Source of the DNA: Flavobacteriaceae bacterium Ap0902
Lineage (GTDB): Bacteria > Bacteroidota > Bacteroidia > Flavobacteriales > Weeksellaceae
DNA length: 64,000 bases
Assembly (NCBI GenBank): GCA_009835005.1
Contig: WTFG01000002.1
Span: 62,001-126,000 of the forward strand
Reading direction: 5' to 3'
Of this stretch, positions 54,809 to 63,686 are shown piece by piece (position 1 is the stretch's first letter; each line of letters begins with the position of its first letter). Below the pieces are notes generated by a model, which was given only the letters and a program-made list of their open reading frames with translations, searched no databases and was not told the origin of the DNA. The position numbers and the translations under genes are program-made.

Positions 54809-55785
54809 TGGCTAAACAGTGGGTGGAGAAATTAAATCAATTAGGCGCAGCGCGTGAACCTTTTTTCTTTTTAATAGATTATGCTAATACCAAGGGAGAG
54901 GTTTATCTCATAGAGAATTTAGGTGGGAATAATATTTCATTTGAGTTTCCTAATGTTTATACAAACAGCCCATCTTTAAGTGAAAATCTTGGTGTAAAAT
55001 TAGCTAGTAATAGGATTGATTTTAAAACATATACCAAGACCTTTGATACGGTGATGTTTCATTTGAATAGAGGGGATTCCTATTTAACCAACCTGACTTT
55101 TGCCACGCCTATTGATTTAAACGTTAGTTTAGAACAACTTTATCCGTTAGTTTCTGCCAAGTATAAAATTAAATACAAAGAGGATTGGATTTGTTTCTCT
55201 CCAGAAACTTTTATTCAAGTTGTTCACAATCAAATAGCGACTTTTCCTATGAAGGGGACTATAGATGCTTCCACTCCTAATGCCGCAGAGACTTTATTAA
55301 ATGATGTCAAAGAAAAGGCAGAGCATAGTACCATTGTAGACCTGCTTAGAAATGATTTGAGCATGGTGGCTAGCAATGTTCGGGTCAAAAGATTGATGTA
55401 TTTAGAAAAAATACGAACCAGTCAAGGGGATATTTTGCAAATGAGTTCTGAAATTGTAGGAAATTTAGAAGAGAACTGGCATTCTCAAATAGGAAATATT
55501 TTGGATACACTGCTTCCTGCGGGGTCTATTTGTGGAGCCCCCAAACAGAAGACTTTGGATATTATTGCTCAGGCAGAAGATTATGATAGAGGTTTCTATA
55601 CTGGAGTTGCTGGGTATTATGATGGTGAAACTTTGGATACATGTGTACTCATTCGTTTCATAGAAAACACGCCCAATGGTTTGGTGTACAAAAGTGGAGG
55701 AGGCATCACAGCCATGAGTGATTTGAGAAAGGAATATGAGGAATTAAATCAGAAAATTTATGTCCCAATTTCTAGAATCCATTAA
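54808..55785 (+). CDS. pabB: Aminodeoxychorismate synthase component I
   Basis: 325 residues, the short chorismate-binding form without a full N-terminal half. Signatures: LNRGDSYLTNLTFATPI, YKEDWICFSPETFIQV, FPMKGTIDASTPNA, EKAEHSTIVDLLRNDLSMVA, LPAGSICGAPKQKTLDII and GGGITAMSDLRKEYEEL. It makes 4-amino-4-deoxychorismate for folate with PabA (glutaminase, not here) or ammonia. Overlaps pabC by 26 bases. Confidence 0.93.
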   Translation: MAKQWVEKLNQLGAAREPFFFLIDYANTKGEVYLIENLGGNNISFEFPNVYTNSPSLSENLGVKLASNRIDFKTYTKTFDTVMFHLNRGDSYLTNLTFATPIDLNVSLEQLYPLVSAKYKIKYKEDWICFSPETFIQVVHNQIATFPMKGTIDASTPNAAETLLNDVKEKAEHSTIVDLLRNDLSMVASNVRVKRLMYLEKIRTSQGDILQMSSEIVGNLEENWHSQIGNILDTLLPAGSICGAPKQKTLDIIAQAEDYDRGFYTGVAGYYDGETLDTCVLIRFIENTPNGLVYKSGGGITAMSDLRKEYEELNQKIYVPISRIH

Positions 55786-56344
55786 ATTATTCCAGGGTGA
55801 GGTCTTTCATTTAGATTGGCACCAAAAAAGAGTGGATGAAACTTTTGCTGCTAAGTTTAGAGGTGCCCAATCTTTAAATCTTAAAACCATTTTAGAAAAT
55901 CAATCTTTGCCTAAAGAAGATTTGTTTAAGATAAGAATCGTTTATGATGCACAAGCATATTTGATAGAAGTTCTGCCTTATCAAAAAAGAAACATAAAGA
56001 CAGTAGAATTTATAGAAACTAAGGCTGACTATTCTTATAAGTCCACGAACAGAAGTTTTATCTATAAAGCGCGAACTAAATCAAAAGCAGATGAGGTAAT
56101 TTTCATCAAAAATGGATATATTGCAGATAGTTCTTATGCGAATTTGGTCTTTTATGATGGTCAAGTCTGGTTCACACCGACGACCTATTTATTAAATGGA
56201 ACCACCAGACAAAGACTTATATCAGAAGACAAGATCAAAGCTATTCCTATCTTACTAGAGGATATCACTAAATTTGAGTATATTGGATTTATCAACGCAC
56301 TCAATGATTTAGGCGAACAGGCTATTCCTCTAAATGGGCTTTAA
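55760..56344 (+). CDS. pabC: 4-amino-4-deoxychorismate lyase-like aminotransferase class IV
   Basis: 194 residues, a trimmed class IV PLP fold. The N-terminus has VFHLDWHQKRVDETF; the PLP lysine is in RSFIYKARTKSKADEVIF, and the GYIADSSYANLVFYDGQVWFTP and LLNGTTRQRLI segments match PabC signatures. Overlapping pabB supports release of p-aminobenzoate from aminodeoxychorismate. It is about 70 residues shorter than E. coli PabC, seen often in Bacteroidetes. It overlaps the 3' end of recX on the other strand by 23 bases. Confidence 0.88.
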   Translation: MSQFLESIKLFQGEVFHLDWHQKRVDETFAAKFRGAQSLNLKTILENQSLPKEDLFKIRIVYDAQAYLIEVLPYQKRNIKTVEFIETKADYSYKSTNRSFIYKARTKSKADEVIFIKNGYIADSSYANLVFYDGQVWFTPTTYLLNGTTRQRLISEDKIKAIPILLEDITKFEYIGFINALNDLGEQAIPLNGL

Positions 56345-56786
56345 TTAGTTCATATTCATAACCTTTTTGTAGCATATACCGAATCACTTTTTGCTTCTTC
56401 TTATAAGAATCTGGTTCATTGAGTGTGGAGATTTTCTTTTCTATTAATTTCTCCATCGTCTTGTAATAATCATTAGCATCTATTTGCTTTAAAGCTTGTT
56501 CAATAAGTCTAGGCGTTATCTTTTTGCGCTTTAACTCGATTTTAATTTTATTGCGTCCCCATGATTTTTGATAAAACTTCCCTCTGGCAAAACTCTCTGC
56601 AAACCTTTCCTCATTCAGGAAGTTTTCTCGCATCAAGTAAAGCATAATGTCATCTTCCGCCTCTGGGGCTAGGTAATAATCTTTCATTTTGTTTTCTACC
56701 TCCCAATGACAACGATCTTGGTAAGCGCAATACGCTGTCAATTTATCGCGAATTTCTGTAATGGTGTATGATTTTTTATTTTTCAA
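56322..56786 (-). CDS. recX: Regulatory protein RecX
   Basis: 154 residues, three-helix repeats. LTAYCAYQDRCHWEVENKM, YLMRENFLNEERFAESFARGKFYQKSWGRNKIKIELKRKKI and KKQKVIRYMLQKGYEYELIKAHL are RecX signatures. It modulates RecA filament activity. The gene is not next to recA here. It overlaps pabC convergently by 23 bases. Confidence 0.93.
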   Translation of the reverse strand: MKNKKSYTITEIRDKLTAYCAYQDRCHWEVENKMKDYYLAPEAEDDIMLYLMRENFLNEERFAESFARGKFYQKSWGRNKIKIELKRKKITPRLIEQALKQIDANDYYKTMEKLIEKKISTLNEPDSYKKKQKVIRYMLQKGYEYELIKAHLEE

Positions 56787-57013
56787 ATGGACTGTATAGG
56801 AAATTCAAAGATAAGGAAACAAGCGGATATAGGTTAGGGCAACTATGAATCTATTCATTTAACCTATTCTATCTAAAAGCAGGAAGGGATTGGGCATTAC
56901 AATTATTTACTTTTTTTATGATATAAATTATATGATGTAAATTAAATATTGTTTACCTTGAACGCTTAAATTTATAAAAATAATCATTCCATTTTTTTAA
57001 CTAATAAAATTAT

Positions 57014-59101
57014 ATGAACAAAGGTATTTATATCGCCACATTAGAAAAACAAAGCGGAAAATCAATGATATCCTTAGGTTTAATGCAATATCTATTGGGT
57101 AGGACGGCCAGGGTAGCCTTTTTTAGACCTATCATAGACTCCAATAAGACCAAGGACAATCACATTATGACCATCTTAAATCACTTTGAATTAGATCAAC
57201 CCTATGACACGGCTTATGCGCTGACAAGGCAAGAGATTATAGAAAATAGAAACACAGGTAAGTTAAGTGATTCTTTAGAGTTTATCATTAAGAAATACAA
57301 GGAATTAGAAGAGGAGAATGATTTTGTCTTGGTAGAAGGTACAGATTTTAGCGGTGAAGGTTCTGTTTTTGAATTTGATTGGAATGTCAATGTTGCAAAG
57401 AATTTAGGCTTACCAACCTTATTAGTTAGTACAGGAGTAGGAAAGTCCGCAGATGAATTCTTCAATAGTTTGGAGATGGCTTATCAAATCTTTAAAAAAG
57501 AAGAAGTACAGATTCTGGGGCTTGTAGCTAATAAGGTGAAACTAGAGAATATAGATTTAATCAAAATTAAATTAAGAGAAAAAGTAACCCCAGACGTAGA
57601 TATCTATACCATTCCACTTGTAGAGAGCTTATCCCAACCTACCATCAAAGAAATTGCAAAAGAATTGGATGCAGAAGTATTATATGGAGAAGCATTTTTA
57701 TCTAATCTTTCTGGCAATTTTGCTGTAGGTGCCATGCAATTAAGGAATTTCTTAATGCATCTAAAAGAGAGTTCGCTGGTGATTACTCCCGGAGATAGGG
57801 CAGATATTATATTAGGTTCCTTGCAAGCCCATTTGTCTAATAATTATCCTAGCATTTCTGGTATAATTTTAACAGGAGGTTTAAAACCAGAGGATTCTGT
57901 GCTTAAATTAATTGATGGGTTATCATCTGTGATTCCAGTATTATCTGTCAAAAATGGCACTTTTGAAACTACGAATTCCATAGGTAATATTCAAACCAAT
58001 ATATCTGCAGATTACAGTGATAAAATTATAACCTCTATCCAAGTCTTCCAGGAAAATATTAACCCAGAAGTATGGATGGAAAGAATAACTAATTTCCATA
58101 ATGAGGTAGTCACTCCCTCTATGTTCCAATATCAGTTGGTACAAAGAACCAAAGAAGAAAGAAAAAGAATTGTACTACCAGAATCCAATGATGACAGAAT
58201 CTTAAAAGCAGCATCTAGATTATCATTAATGAATATTGTAGACTTAATTCTATTAGGAGATGAGGATGAGGTTAATCAAAAGATCAAAGATTTAGGCTTG
58301 AATTATAATTGGGATAATGTTACCATTGTAAATCCTGCTACTTGTGATAAGAAAGAAGATTATATTAAAACTTTCTATGAATTAAGAAAGCATAAGAACA
58401 TCAATATGGAAATGGCACGTGATGCGATGGCAGATGTTTCATATTTTGGAACGATGATGATTTATAAAGGTGATGCAGATGGAATGGTTTCTGGAGCTGC
58501 GCATACCACACAGCATACTATACGGCCAGCGTTGCAGTTCATTAAAACCAAACCAGATAGTAAAATCGTATCATCCCTGTTTTTTATGTGCTTGCCAGAT
58601 AGAGTTTCTGTGATGGCGGATTGTGCTATTAATCCAAATCCCAACGCAGAAGAATTAGCAGAAATTGCAATTTCCGCTGCAGACAGTTCTAAATCTTTTG
58701 GGGTAGAGCCTAGGATTGCTATGTTGTCTTATTCCTCTGGAACATCAGGAAAAGGAGAAGACGTAGACAAAGTGAGAAAAGCCACTGAAATTGTAAGAGC
58801 AAATAGATCTGATTTAAAGGTAGAAGGACCTATTCAATATGATGCCGCAGTAGATATGGGAGTTGGTAAAAGTAAATTACCAGAGTCTGAAGTAGCAGGA
58901 AGAGCTTCTATCTTGATTTTCCCAGATTTGAATACAGGGAATAACACCTATAAAGCTGTCCAAAGAGAAACAGGAGCATTGGCTATTGGCCCTATGCTAT
59001 TGGGTCTTAACAAGCCTGTAAATGATTTAAGTAGGGGTTGTACTGTAGAAGATATCTTCAACACAGTTCTTTTAACAGCCATCCAAGCACAAGAAAAATA
59101 A
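57014..59101 (+). CDS. pta: Phosphate acetyltransferase, long form
   Basis: 695 residues. N-terminal BioD-like P-loop domain (IYIATLEKQSGKSMISLGL), a DRTGG domain (about 210-320; ITPGDRADIILGSLQAHL) and the C-terminal PTA/PTB catalytic domain (IVLPESNDDRILKAASRL, MVSGAAHTTQHTIRPALQ, EGPIQYDAAVDMGVGKSKLPES, DLNTGNNTYKAVQRETGA). It links acetyl-CoA and acetyl phosphate in the cytoplasm. ackA, often next to pta, is absent here; pdhA begins 152 bases downstream. Confidence 0.96.
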   Translation: MNKGIYIATLEKQSGKSMISLGLMQYLLGRTARVAFFRPIIDSNKTKDNHIMTILNHFELDQPYDTAYALTRQEIIENRNTGKLSDSLEFIIKKYKELEEENDFVLVEGTDFSGEGSVFEFDWNVNVAKNLGLPTLLVSTGVGKSADEFFNSLEMAYQIFKKEEVQILGLVANKVKLENIDLIKIKLREKVTPDVDIYTIPLVESLSQPTIKEIAKELDAEVLYGEAFLSNLSGNFAVGAMQLRNFLMHLKESSLVITPGDRADIILGSLQAHLSNNYPSISGIILTGGLKPEDSVLKLIDGLSSVIPVLSVKNGTFETTNSIGNIQTNISADYSDKIITSIQVFQENINPEVWMERITNFHNEVVTPSMFQYQLVQRTKEERKRIVLPESNDDRILKAASRLSLMNIVDLILLGDEDEVNQKIKDLGLNYNWDNVTIVNPATCDKKEDYIKTFYELRKHKNINMEMARDAMADVSYFGTMMIYKGDADGMVSGAAHTTQHTIRPALQFIKTKPDSKIVSSLFFMCLPDRVSVMADCAINPNPNAEELAEIAISAADSSKSFGVEPRIAMLSYSSGTSGKGEDVDKVRKATEIVRANRSDLKVEGPIQYDAAVDMGVGKSKLPESEVAGRASILIFPDLNTGNNTYKAVQRETGALAIGPMLLGLNKPVNDLSRGCTVEDIFNTVLLTAIQAQEK

Positions 59102-59252
59102 ATAAATCAGCACCAGATGAGATAGGTTCAGAAAGAATTTGCTCATTTGATTCATAAGAACTAATTTTGTTTTATATTACATGCTTGTGAGGTTTTATAT
59201 TAAATTAATTGATTACTCATTACCTAATTACAGGTTATTATATACTTAATAT

Positions 59253-60260
59253 ATGAAAGAGATTAACAAAGAAACGTATTTAACATGGTTTAAGGAAATG
59301 TCTTTTTGGAGAAGATTTGAAGACACTTGTCGTTCCATGTATTTAAAGCAAAAAATCAGAGGATTTTTACATTTATATAATGGTCAAGAGGCACTACCAG
59401 CAGGTTTTACACATGCTATGGATATGAGTATAGATAATATGATAACTGCTTATCGCTGTCATGTACATCCCATGGCTATGGGTGTTGATCCTAAGAGAAT
59501 TATGGCAGAATTCTTTGGTAAAGTAGATGGTACTTCACATGGAATGGGTGGTTCTATGCATGTTTTTAGTAAGGAGCATCGTTTCTATGGTGGACATGGA
59601 ATTGTTGGAGGTCAAATTCCATTAGGTGCAGGTATTGCATTTGCAGATAAATACTTTGATACTGGCGCGGTCACGATATGTTTTATGGGCGATGGTGCTA
59701 CAAGACAGGGATCATTGCATGAGACCTTGAATATGGCAATGAATTGGAAATTGCCTGTAGTGTTTGTGGTAGAGAATAATCAATATGCGATGGGAACTTC
59801 TGTGAAGAGAACAGCCAATCATGAGGATATCTATAAATTAGGTTTAGGATATGAGATGCCATCTGCTCCAGTAGATGGGATGGATGCTGCGAAAGTTGCA
59901 GAAGCGGCTTATGAAGCCATTGAGAGAGCCAGAAGAGGAGATGGACCTTCATTTTTAGATATTAAAACTTATAGATATAGAGGACATTCTATGTCTGATG
60001 CAGAACCATACAGAACCAAAGATGAAATTAATCATTTTAAAGAAGAGGATCCGATTGGTATTGTAGAAAGAAAAATTCTAGACAATGATTGGGCTAGCAA
60101 AGAAGATTTAGATCAAGTGATGAAGGATGTGATTGCTAAAGTTCAAGAATGTGTGGAATTTGCAGAAAATTCACCTTTCCCAGATGTAGAGCAAATTTAT
60201 TCTACTGTATATGAGCAAGAGGATTATCCCTTCTTAGATAAAGTTGAAAATCAGAAATAA
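59253..60260 (+). CDS. pdhA: Pyruvate dehydrogenase E1 component alpha subunit
   Basis: 335 residues. ThDP-dependent: the motif GDG begins CFMGDGATRQGSLHETLNMA and ends with VENNQYAMGTSVKRTA; the phosphorylation-loop region of eukaryotic homologs corresponds to YRGHSMSDAEPYRTKDEI. Start signature TYLTWFKEMSFWRRFEDTCR is that of flavobacterial PdhA. Needs the beta subunit PdhB, not in this window. Followed by pdhC after 70 bases. Confidence 0.97.
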   Translation: MKEINKETYLTWFKEMSFWRRFEDTCRSMYLKQKIRGFLHLYNGQEALPAGFTHAMDMSIDNMITAYRCHVHPMAMGVDPKRIMAEFFGKVDGTSHGMGGSMHVFSKEHRFYGGHGIVGGQIPLGAGIAFADKYFDTGAVTICFMGDGATRQGSLHETLNMAMNWKLPVVFVVENNQYAMGTSVKRTANHEDIYKLGLGYEMPSAPVDGMDAAKVAEAAYEAIERARRGDGPSFLDIKTYRYRGHSMSDAEPYRTKDEINHFKEEDPIGIVERKILDNDWASKEDLDQVMKDVIAKVQECVEFAENSPFPDVEQIYSTVYEQEDYPFLDKVENQK

Positions 60261-60330
60261 TTAAAATTAAATAACAACGATATGTTTGATTCATTCAAAC
60301 ATGCATTAAATATCATATATTATTAATATT

Positions 60331-61983
60331 ATGGCTGAAATTATTAAAATGCCACGACTTAGCGATACCATGGAGGAAGGTAAAGTTGAGGCTTGGCATA
60401 AAAAAGTTGGAGATAAAATTGCTTATGGCGATATTATCGCGGAAATAGAAACAGATAAAGCTGTCCAAGAATTTGAAGCTGATGTAGATGGAACCCTGCT
60501 TTATATAGGTGTTCAAGAAGGTGAAGCTGCGCCTGTAGATGAGATTTTGGCTATTATTGGAGAAGAGGGAGAGGATATTTCTGCTCTAGTAGATGGAGGA
60601 GCAGAAGATTCTGCTAAAGAAGATTCCAGTACAAAAGGCACTGAATCTGCAAGTGAGGAAACTCCTAGTTCTGATGAAGCAAAAAAAATTGATCCAGAAA
60701 TTTCAGAAAATATTCATGTCGTGTCTATGCCAAGATTAAGTGATACCATGGAAGAAGGTAAAGTGGAGGCTTGGCATAAAAAAGTTGGAGATAAGGTTGC
60801 TTTTGGTGATATTCTAGCGGAAATAGAAACAGATAAAGCAGTTCAAGAGTTTGAAATTGATGTGGACGGAACCCTGCTTTATATTGGAGTTGAAGAAGGA
60901 AATGCAGCTCCAGTTGATTCTATTTTAGCCATTATAGGACCAGAGGGTACAGATGTTTCTAGCATCGTAGAATCTGGTGGTCAATTACCAGAAAACAAGA
61001 AAGAAGACCAATCTACACAAATACAAGAGAAAGTAGCTCAACCTAAAAGCGAAACCAAATCAGAAGAACCAAAAAAATCATCTGAGAAATCTAGTCAAAC
61101 AGGGAGAATATTTATCTCTCCGTTGGCTAAGAAATTAGCAGAAGACAAAGGATATGACATCAGTGATATCCAAGGTTCTGGTGATAATGGTAGAATTATC
61201 AAACGTGATGTAGAGAATTATGAGCCAAGTGTGCAGACACAATCTGATTCAGTTGCTTCTACAAGTTCTGCTACCGCAATGCCACAGCCTACTTTTACTG
61301 CAGGTGAGGATAAAACAATTGCTAATTCACAAATGCGTAAAACCATCGCTAAGCGATTGTCCGAAAGCAAATTTACAGCACCTCACTATTACTTGAATAT
61401 AGAAGTGGATATGGAAAATGCAATGGCTGCTAGAAAGCAAATCAATGCTATTCCAGATACTAAAATTTCTTTTAATGATATTATAGTGAAGGCAGTTGCC
61501 ATGGCTTTGAGAAAACACCCTCAGGTAAATTCTACATGGGGAGAAAAAGAAATGACTTTACATGGAGATATTAACATTGGTGTAGCCGTTGCTGTACCAG
61601 ATGGCTTAATGGTACCCGTAGTGAATCATGCAGATCAAAAATCATTAACTCAGATTTCTGCAGAGGTAAAAGATTTAGCTGGTAAATCCAGAGAGCGAAA
61701 GATTAAACCAGAAGAAATGCAAGGAAGTACCTTTACAGTTTCTAATCTTGGAGCTTATGGGATAGAATCATTTACTTCTATCATTAATCAACCGAATTCA
61801 TGTATTCTTTCTGTGGGTGCGATTGTAGAAAAACCAGTGGTTAAAAATGGACAAATTGTAGTAGGGCATACGATGATGTTATCCATGGCTTGTGACCACA
61901 GAACAGTAGATGGTGCAACGGGTAGTTTATATTTACAGACCTTAAAGCAATATCTAGAAACGCCCATGGCGATGTTCTTATAA
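60331..61983 (+). CDS. pdhC: Dihydrolipoamide acetyltransferase (PDH E2) with two lipoyl domains
   Basis: 550 residues. Two near-identical lipoyl domains (about 1-78 and 128-206) each with MPRLSDTMEEGKVEAWHKKV and the lipoylated Lys in ETDKAVQEFE (Lys43 and Lys169); linkers rich in Ser, Glu, Lys. Then a peripheral subunit-binding domain (ISPLAKKLAEDKGYDISDI, GDNGRIIKRDV) and the catalytic domain ending MACDHRTVDGATG with the active His and Asp. Core of the pyruvate dehydrogenase complex. The lipoyl domains arose by recent tandem duplication. Confidence 0.97.
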   Translation: MAEIIKMPRLSDTMEEGKVEAWHKKVGDKIAYGDIIAEIETDKAVQEFEADVDGTLLYIGVQEGEAAPVDEILAIIGEEGEDISALVDGGAEDSAKEDSSTKGTESASEETPSSDEAKKIDPEISENIHVVSMPRLSDTMEEGKVEAWHKKVGDKVAFGDILAEIETDKAVQEFEIDVDGTLLYIGVEEGNAAPVDSILAIIGPEGTDVSSIVESGGQLPENKKEDQSTQIQEKVAQPKSETKSEEPKKSSEKSSQTGRIFISPLAKKLAEDKGYDISDIQGSGDNGRIIKRDVENYEPSVQTQSDSVASTSSATAMPQPTFTAGEDKTIANSQMRKTIAKRLSESKFTAPHYYLNIEVDMENAMAARKQINAIPDTKISFNDIIVKAVAMALRKHPQVNSTWGEKEMTLHGDINIGVAVAVPDGLMVPVVNHADQKSLTQISAEVKDLAGKSRERKIKPEEMQGSTFTVSNLGAYGIESFTSIINQPNSCILSVGAIVEKPVVKNGQIVVGHTMMLSMACDHRTVDGATGSLYLQTLKQYLETPMAMFL

Positions 61984-62009
61984 TTTAATATGAATCAATT
62001 TTTAATTTG

Positions 62010-62052
62010 AAGATTCAGGAAGAAAGTTTATCTTATTCCTGAATCTTTTTTA
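62010..62052 (+). terminator. Terminator after pdhC
   Basis: AAGATTCAGGAA (62010-62021) pairs with TTCCTGAATCTT (62036-62047), followed by T residues. Confidence 0.9.
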
Positions 62053-62056
62053 TTGT

Positions 62057-62377
62057 ATGATACCTTATTTTGATAATCTTCCAGAAGAAAAACTCATTAA
62101 GCAGTTCAAACAGGTTTGTGTATTTGAATTTGTGACATGTATATTATTATATCTGATCGCCATGCCTATAAAATATGAATGGGATATTTGGATTCAAATG
62201 ATTCCCATCGGTTCCTTGCATGGTTTTGCTTTTACATGGTATTTAATATTGTTTTATTATGTGAGAAAACCTCTCAAATGGGATGATGAGGATGCTATGT
62301 TCGCTTTTCTTGCTGCATTTTTTCCTTTTGCAACCTTATGGGTAGAGAAGAGATTAATTAAAGATCATAAGAAATAA
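62057..62377 (+). CDS. DUF3817 domain-containing membrane protein
   Basis: 106 residues with three membrane helices. QFKQVCVFEFVTCILLYLIAMPIKY, then IGSLHGFAFTWYLILFY and FAFLAAFFPFATLWVEKRL follow the DUF3817 pattern, often found in small inner-membrane proteins of unknown function. The ATG lies only 5 bases after the pdhC terminator T tract, so the message would start inside that hairpin or read through it. Confidence 0.82.
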   Translation: MIPYFDNLPEEKLIKQFKQVCVFEFVTCILLYLIAMPIKYEWDIWIQMIPIGSLHGFAFTWYLILFYYVRKPLKWDDEDAMFAFLAAFFPFATLWVEKRLIKDHKK

Positions 62378-62499
62378 ACAATTAATAGCTTCTTAAAATA
62401 ATTTTTATTCCCCAAGGGGCTGACTCAAAAACTTAAAAACCAGTTATTGAGGATTTGATTTAGAATCCTATTATTCTAATAACCAGTTTATTATGAGAT

Positions 62500-62520
62500 C
62501 CTGAAATAAATTCAGGGTGA
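62500..62520. repeat. Third CCTGAA/TTCAGG palindromic element
   Basis: CCTGAA (62500-62505) and TTCAGG (62511-62516) followed by GTGA, the same REP-like unit as at 27581 and 42155, in the intergenic stretch 62378-62569. Confidence 0.65.
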
Positions 62521-62569
62521 GAAAAGTGGTGTTTTGGGACGGCTACTTTACTTTTGTCATACCATTGTT

Positions 62570-63541
62570 TTAAAGGGATATTGCTTTTTCTATTTCAGAG
62601 GTTACAAAGTCTTTTATAGATATACCCGCATAATTTAGTTGTTGAGGCAAAATACTAGCTGGAGAGAAACCTGGTAATGTATTCATTTCTAATAAATAGG
62701 GAATACCATTTTGTATAATAAATTCACTCCTGCTCATTCCATTCATTCGCAAGGAATTATATACTTTGATGGCTGTGTTTCTTACCTTTTCAGCAGTTTC
62801 ATCATCTATTCTGGCAGGAGTGATTTCTTCTGAACTTCCGTTGTATTTGGCATCAAAATCAAAGAATTCATTATGAGAAACGATTTCTGTGATTCCAGGA
62901 ACGATGGTCTGTCCTTTATATTGAATCACGCCTACAGAAACTTCTGTTCCGTCCAGAAAAGATTCAATCAAGATATCATCATCTTCTTGAAAAGCTTTTT
63001 CAAAGGCAGGAACTAATTCTTCTTTTGTTTTAACCTTAGAAATCCCCAGACTAGAGCCAGACTGATTAGGTTTTACAAAACAGGGCAAACCAACTTTTTC
63101 AACAATTTCCGTGATATTATATTCCTCCTCTAGACTCAAATAGACAGATTTAGCAGACTGAATGTTATATTTATTTAAAACAGCGAGTGTGTCTTTTTTA
63201 TTAAATGTAAGCGCGGATAGATAGTGACCACATCCGGTGTAGGGTAAACCTATTAAGTCCCAATATGCTTGCATATAGCCATCCTCTCCAGGGGTACCAT
63301 GAATAATGTTAAATGCTACGTCAAAATTAATTTTCGCTCTCTCTTTTTCAAAAGAAAAGTCCGCTTTATTGATTGGATAGATGCCTTCCTCATCCTTGGC
63401 GAACCATCCATCTACAGAAATGATGACTTTGATGGGATTGAATTTTTCTGTATCTATACTATCAAAAATGAGTTGTCCAGATTTTAGAGAAACTTGATGT
63501 TCTCCAGAGTAGCCTCCCATGACTATAGCAACATTTATCAT
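62570..63541 (-). CDS. ddl: D-alanine--D-alanine ligase
   Basis: 323 residues from the ATG at 63541 (another Met two codons upstream, 63547). ATP-grasp signatures: IVMGGYSGEHQVSLKSGQ at the N-terminus, IIHGTPGEDGYMQAYWDLIGLPYTGCG, FVKPNQSGSSLGISKV, and C-terminal SRSEFIIQNGIPYLLEMNTLPGFSP with the Mg ligands. It joins D-Ala-D-Ala for peptidoglycan. Divergent from the PASTA gene, a common flavobacterial pairing. Confidence 0.96.
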   Translation of the reverse strand: MINVAIVMGGYSGEHQVSLKSGQLIFDSIDTEKFNPIKVIISVDGWFAKDEEGIYPINKADFSFEKERAKINFDVAFNIIHGTPGEDGYMQAYWDLIGLPYTGCGHYLSALTFNKKDTLAVLNKYNIQSAKSVYLSLEEEYNITEIVEKVGLPCFVKPNQSGSSLGISKVKTKEELVPAFEKAFQEDDDILIESFLDGTEVSVGVIQYKGQTIVPGITEIVSHNEFFDFDAKYNGSSEEITPARIDDETAEKVRNTAIKVYNSLRMNGMSRSEFIIQNGIPYLLEMNTLPGFSPASILPQQLNYAGISIKDFVTSEIEKAISL

Positions 63542-63659
63542 AAACATTATTTAAACCATAAAATTATAAAACTTTACGGATGTATCTGATTTATTTATAA
63601 AAATTAATTTGCTTTTTTTATAAAATCATCTTTACATAAATCCTTATTTTCATTATTGT

Positions 63660-63667
63660 TATATTTG
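63660..63667 (+). promoter_or_regulatory. -7 element of the PASTA gene
   Basis: TATATTTG matches TAnnTTTG, 19 bases before the ATG at 63687. Confidence 0.45.
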
Positions 63668-63686
63668 TAGCGATTTAAAATTAAAT

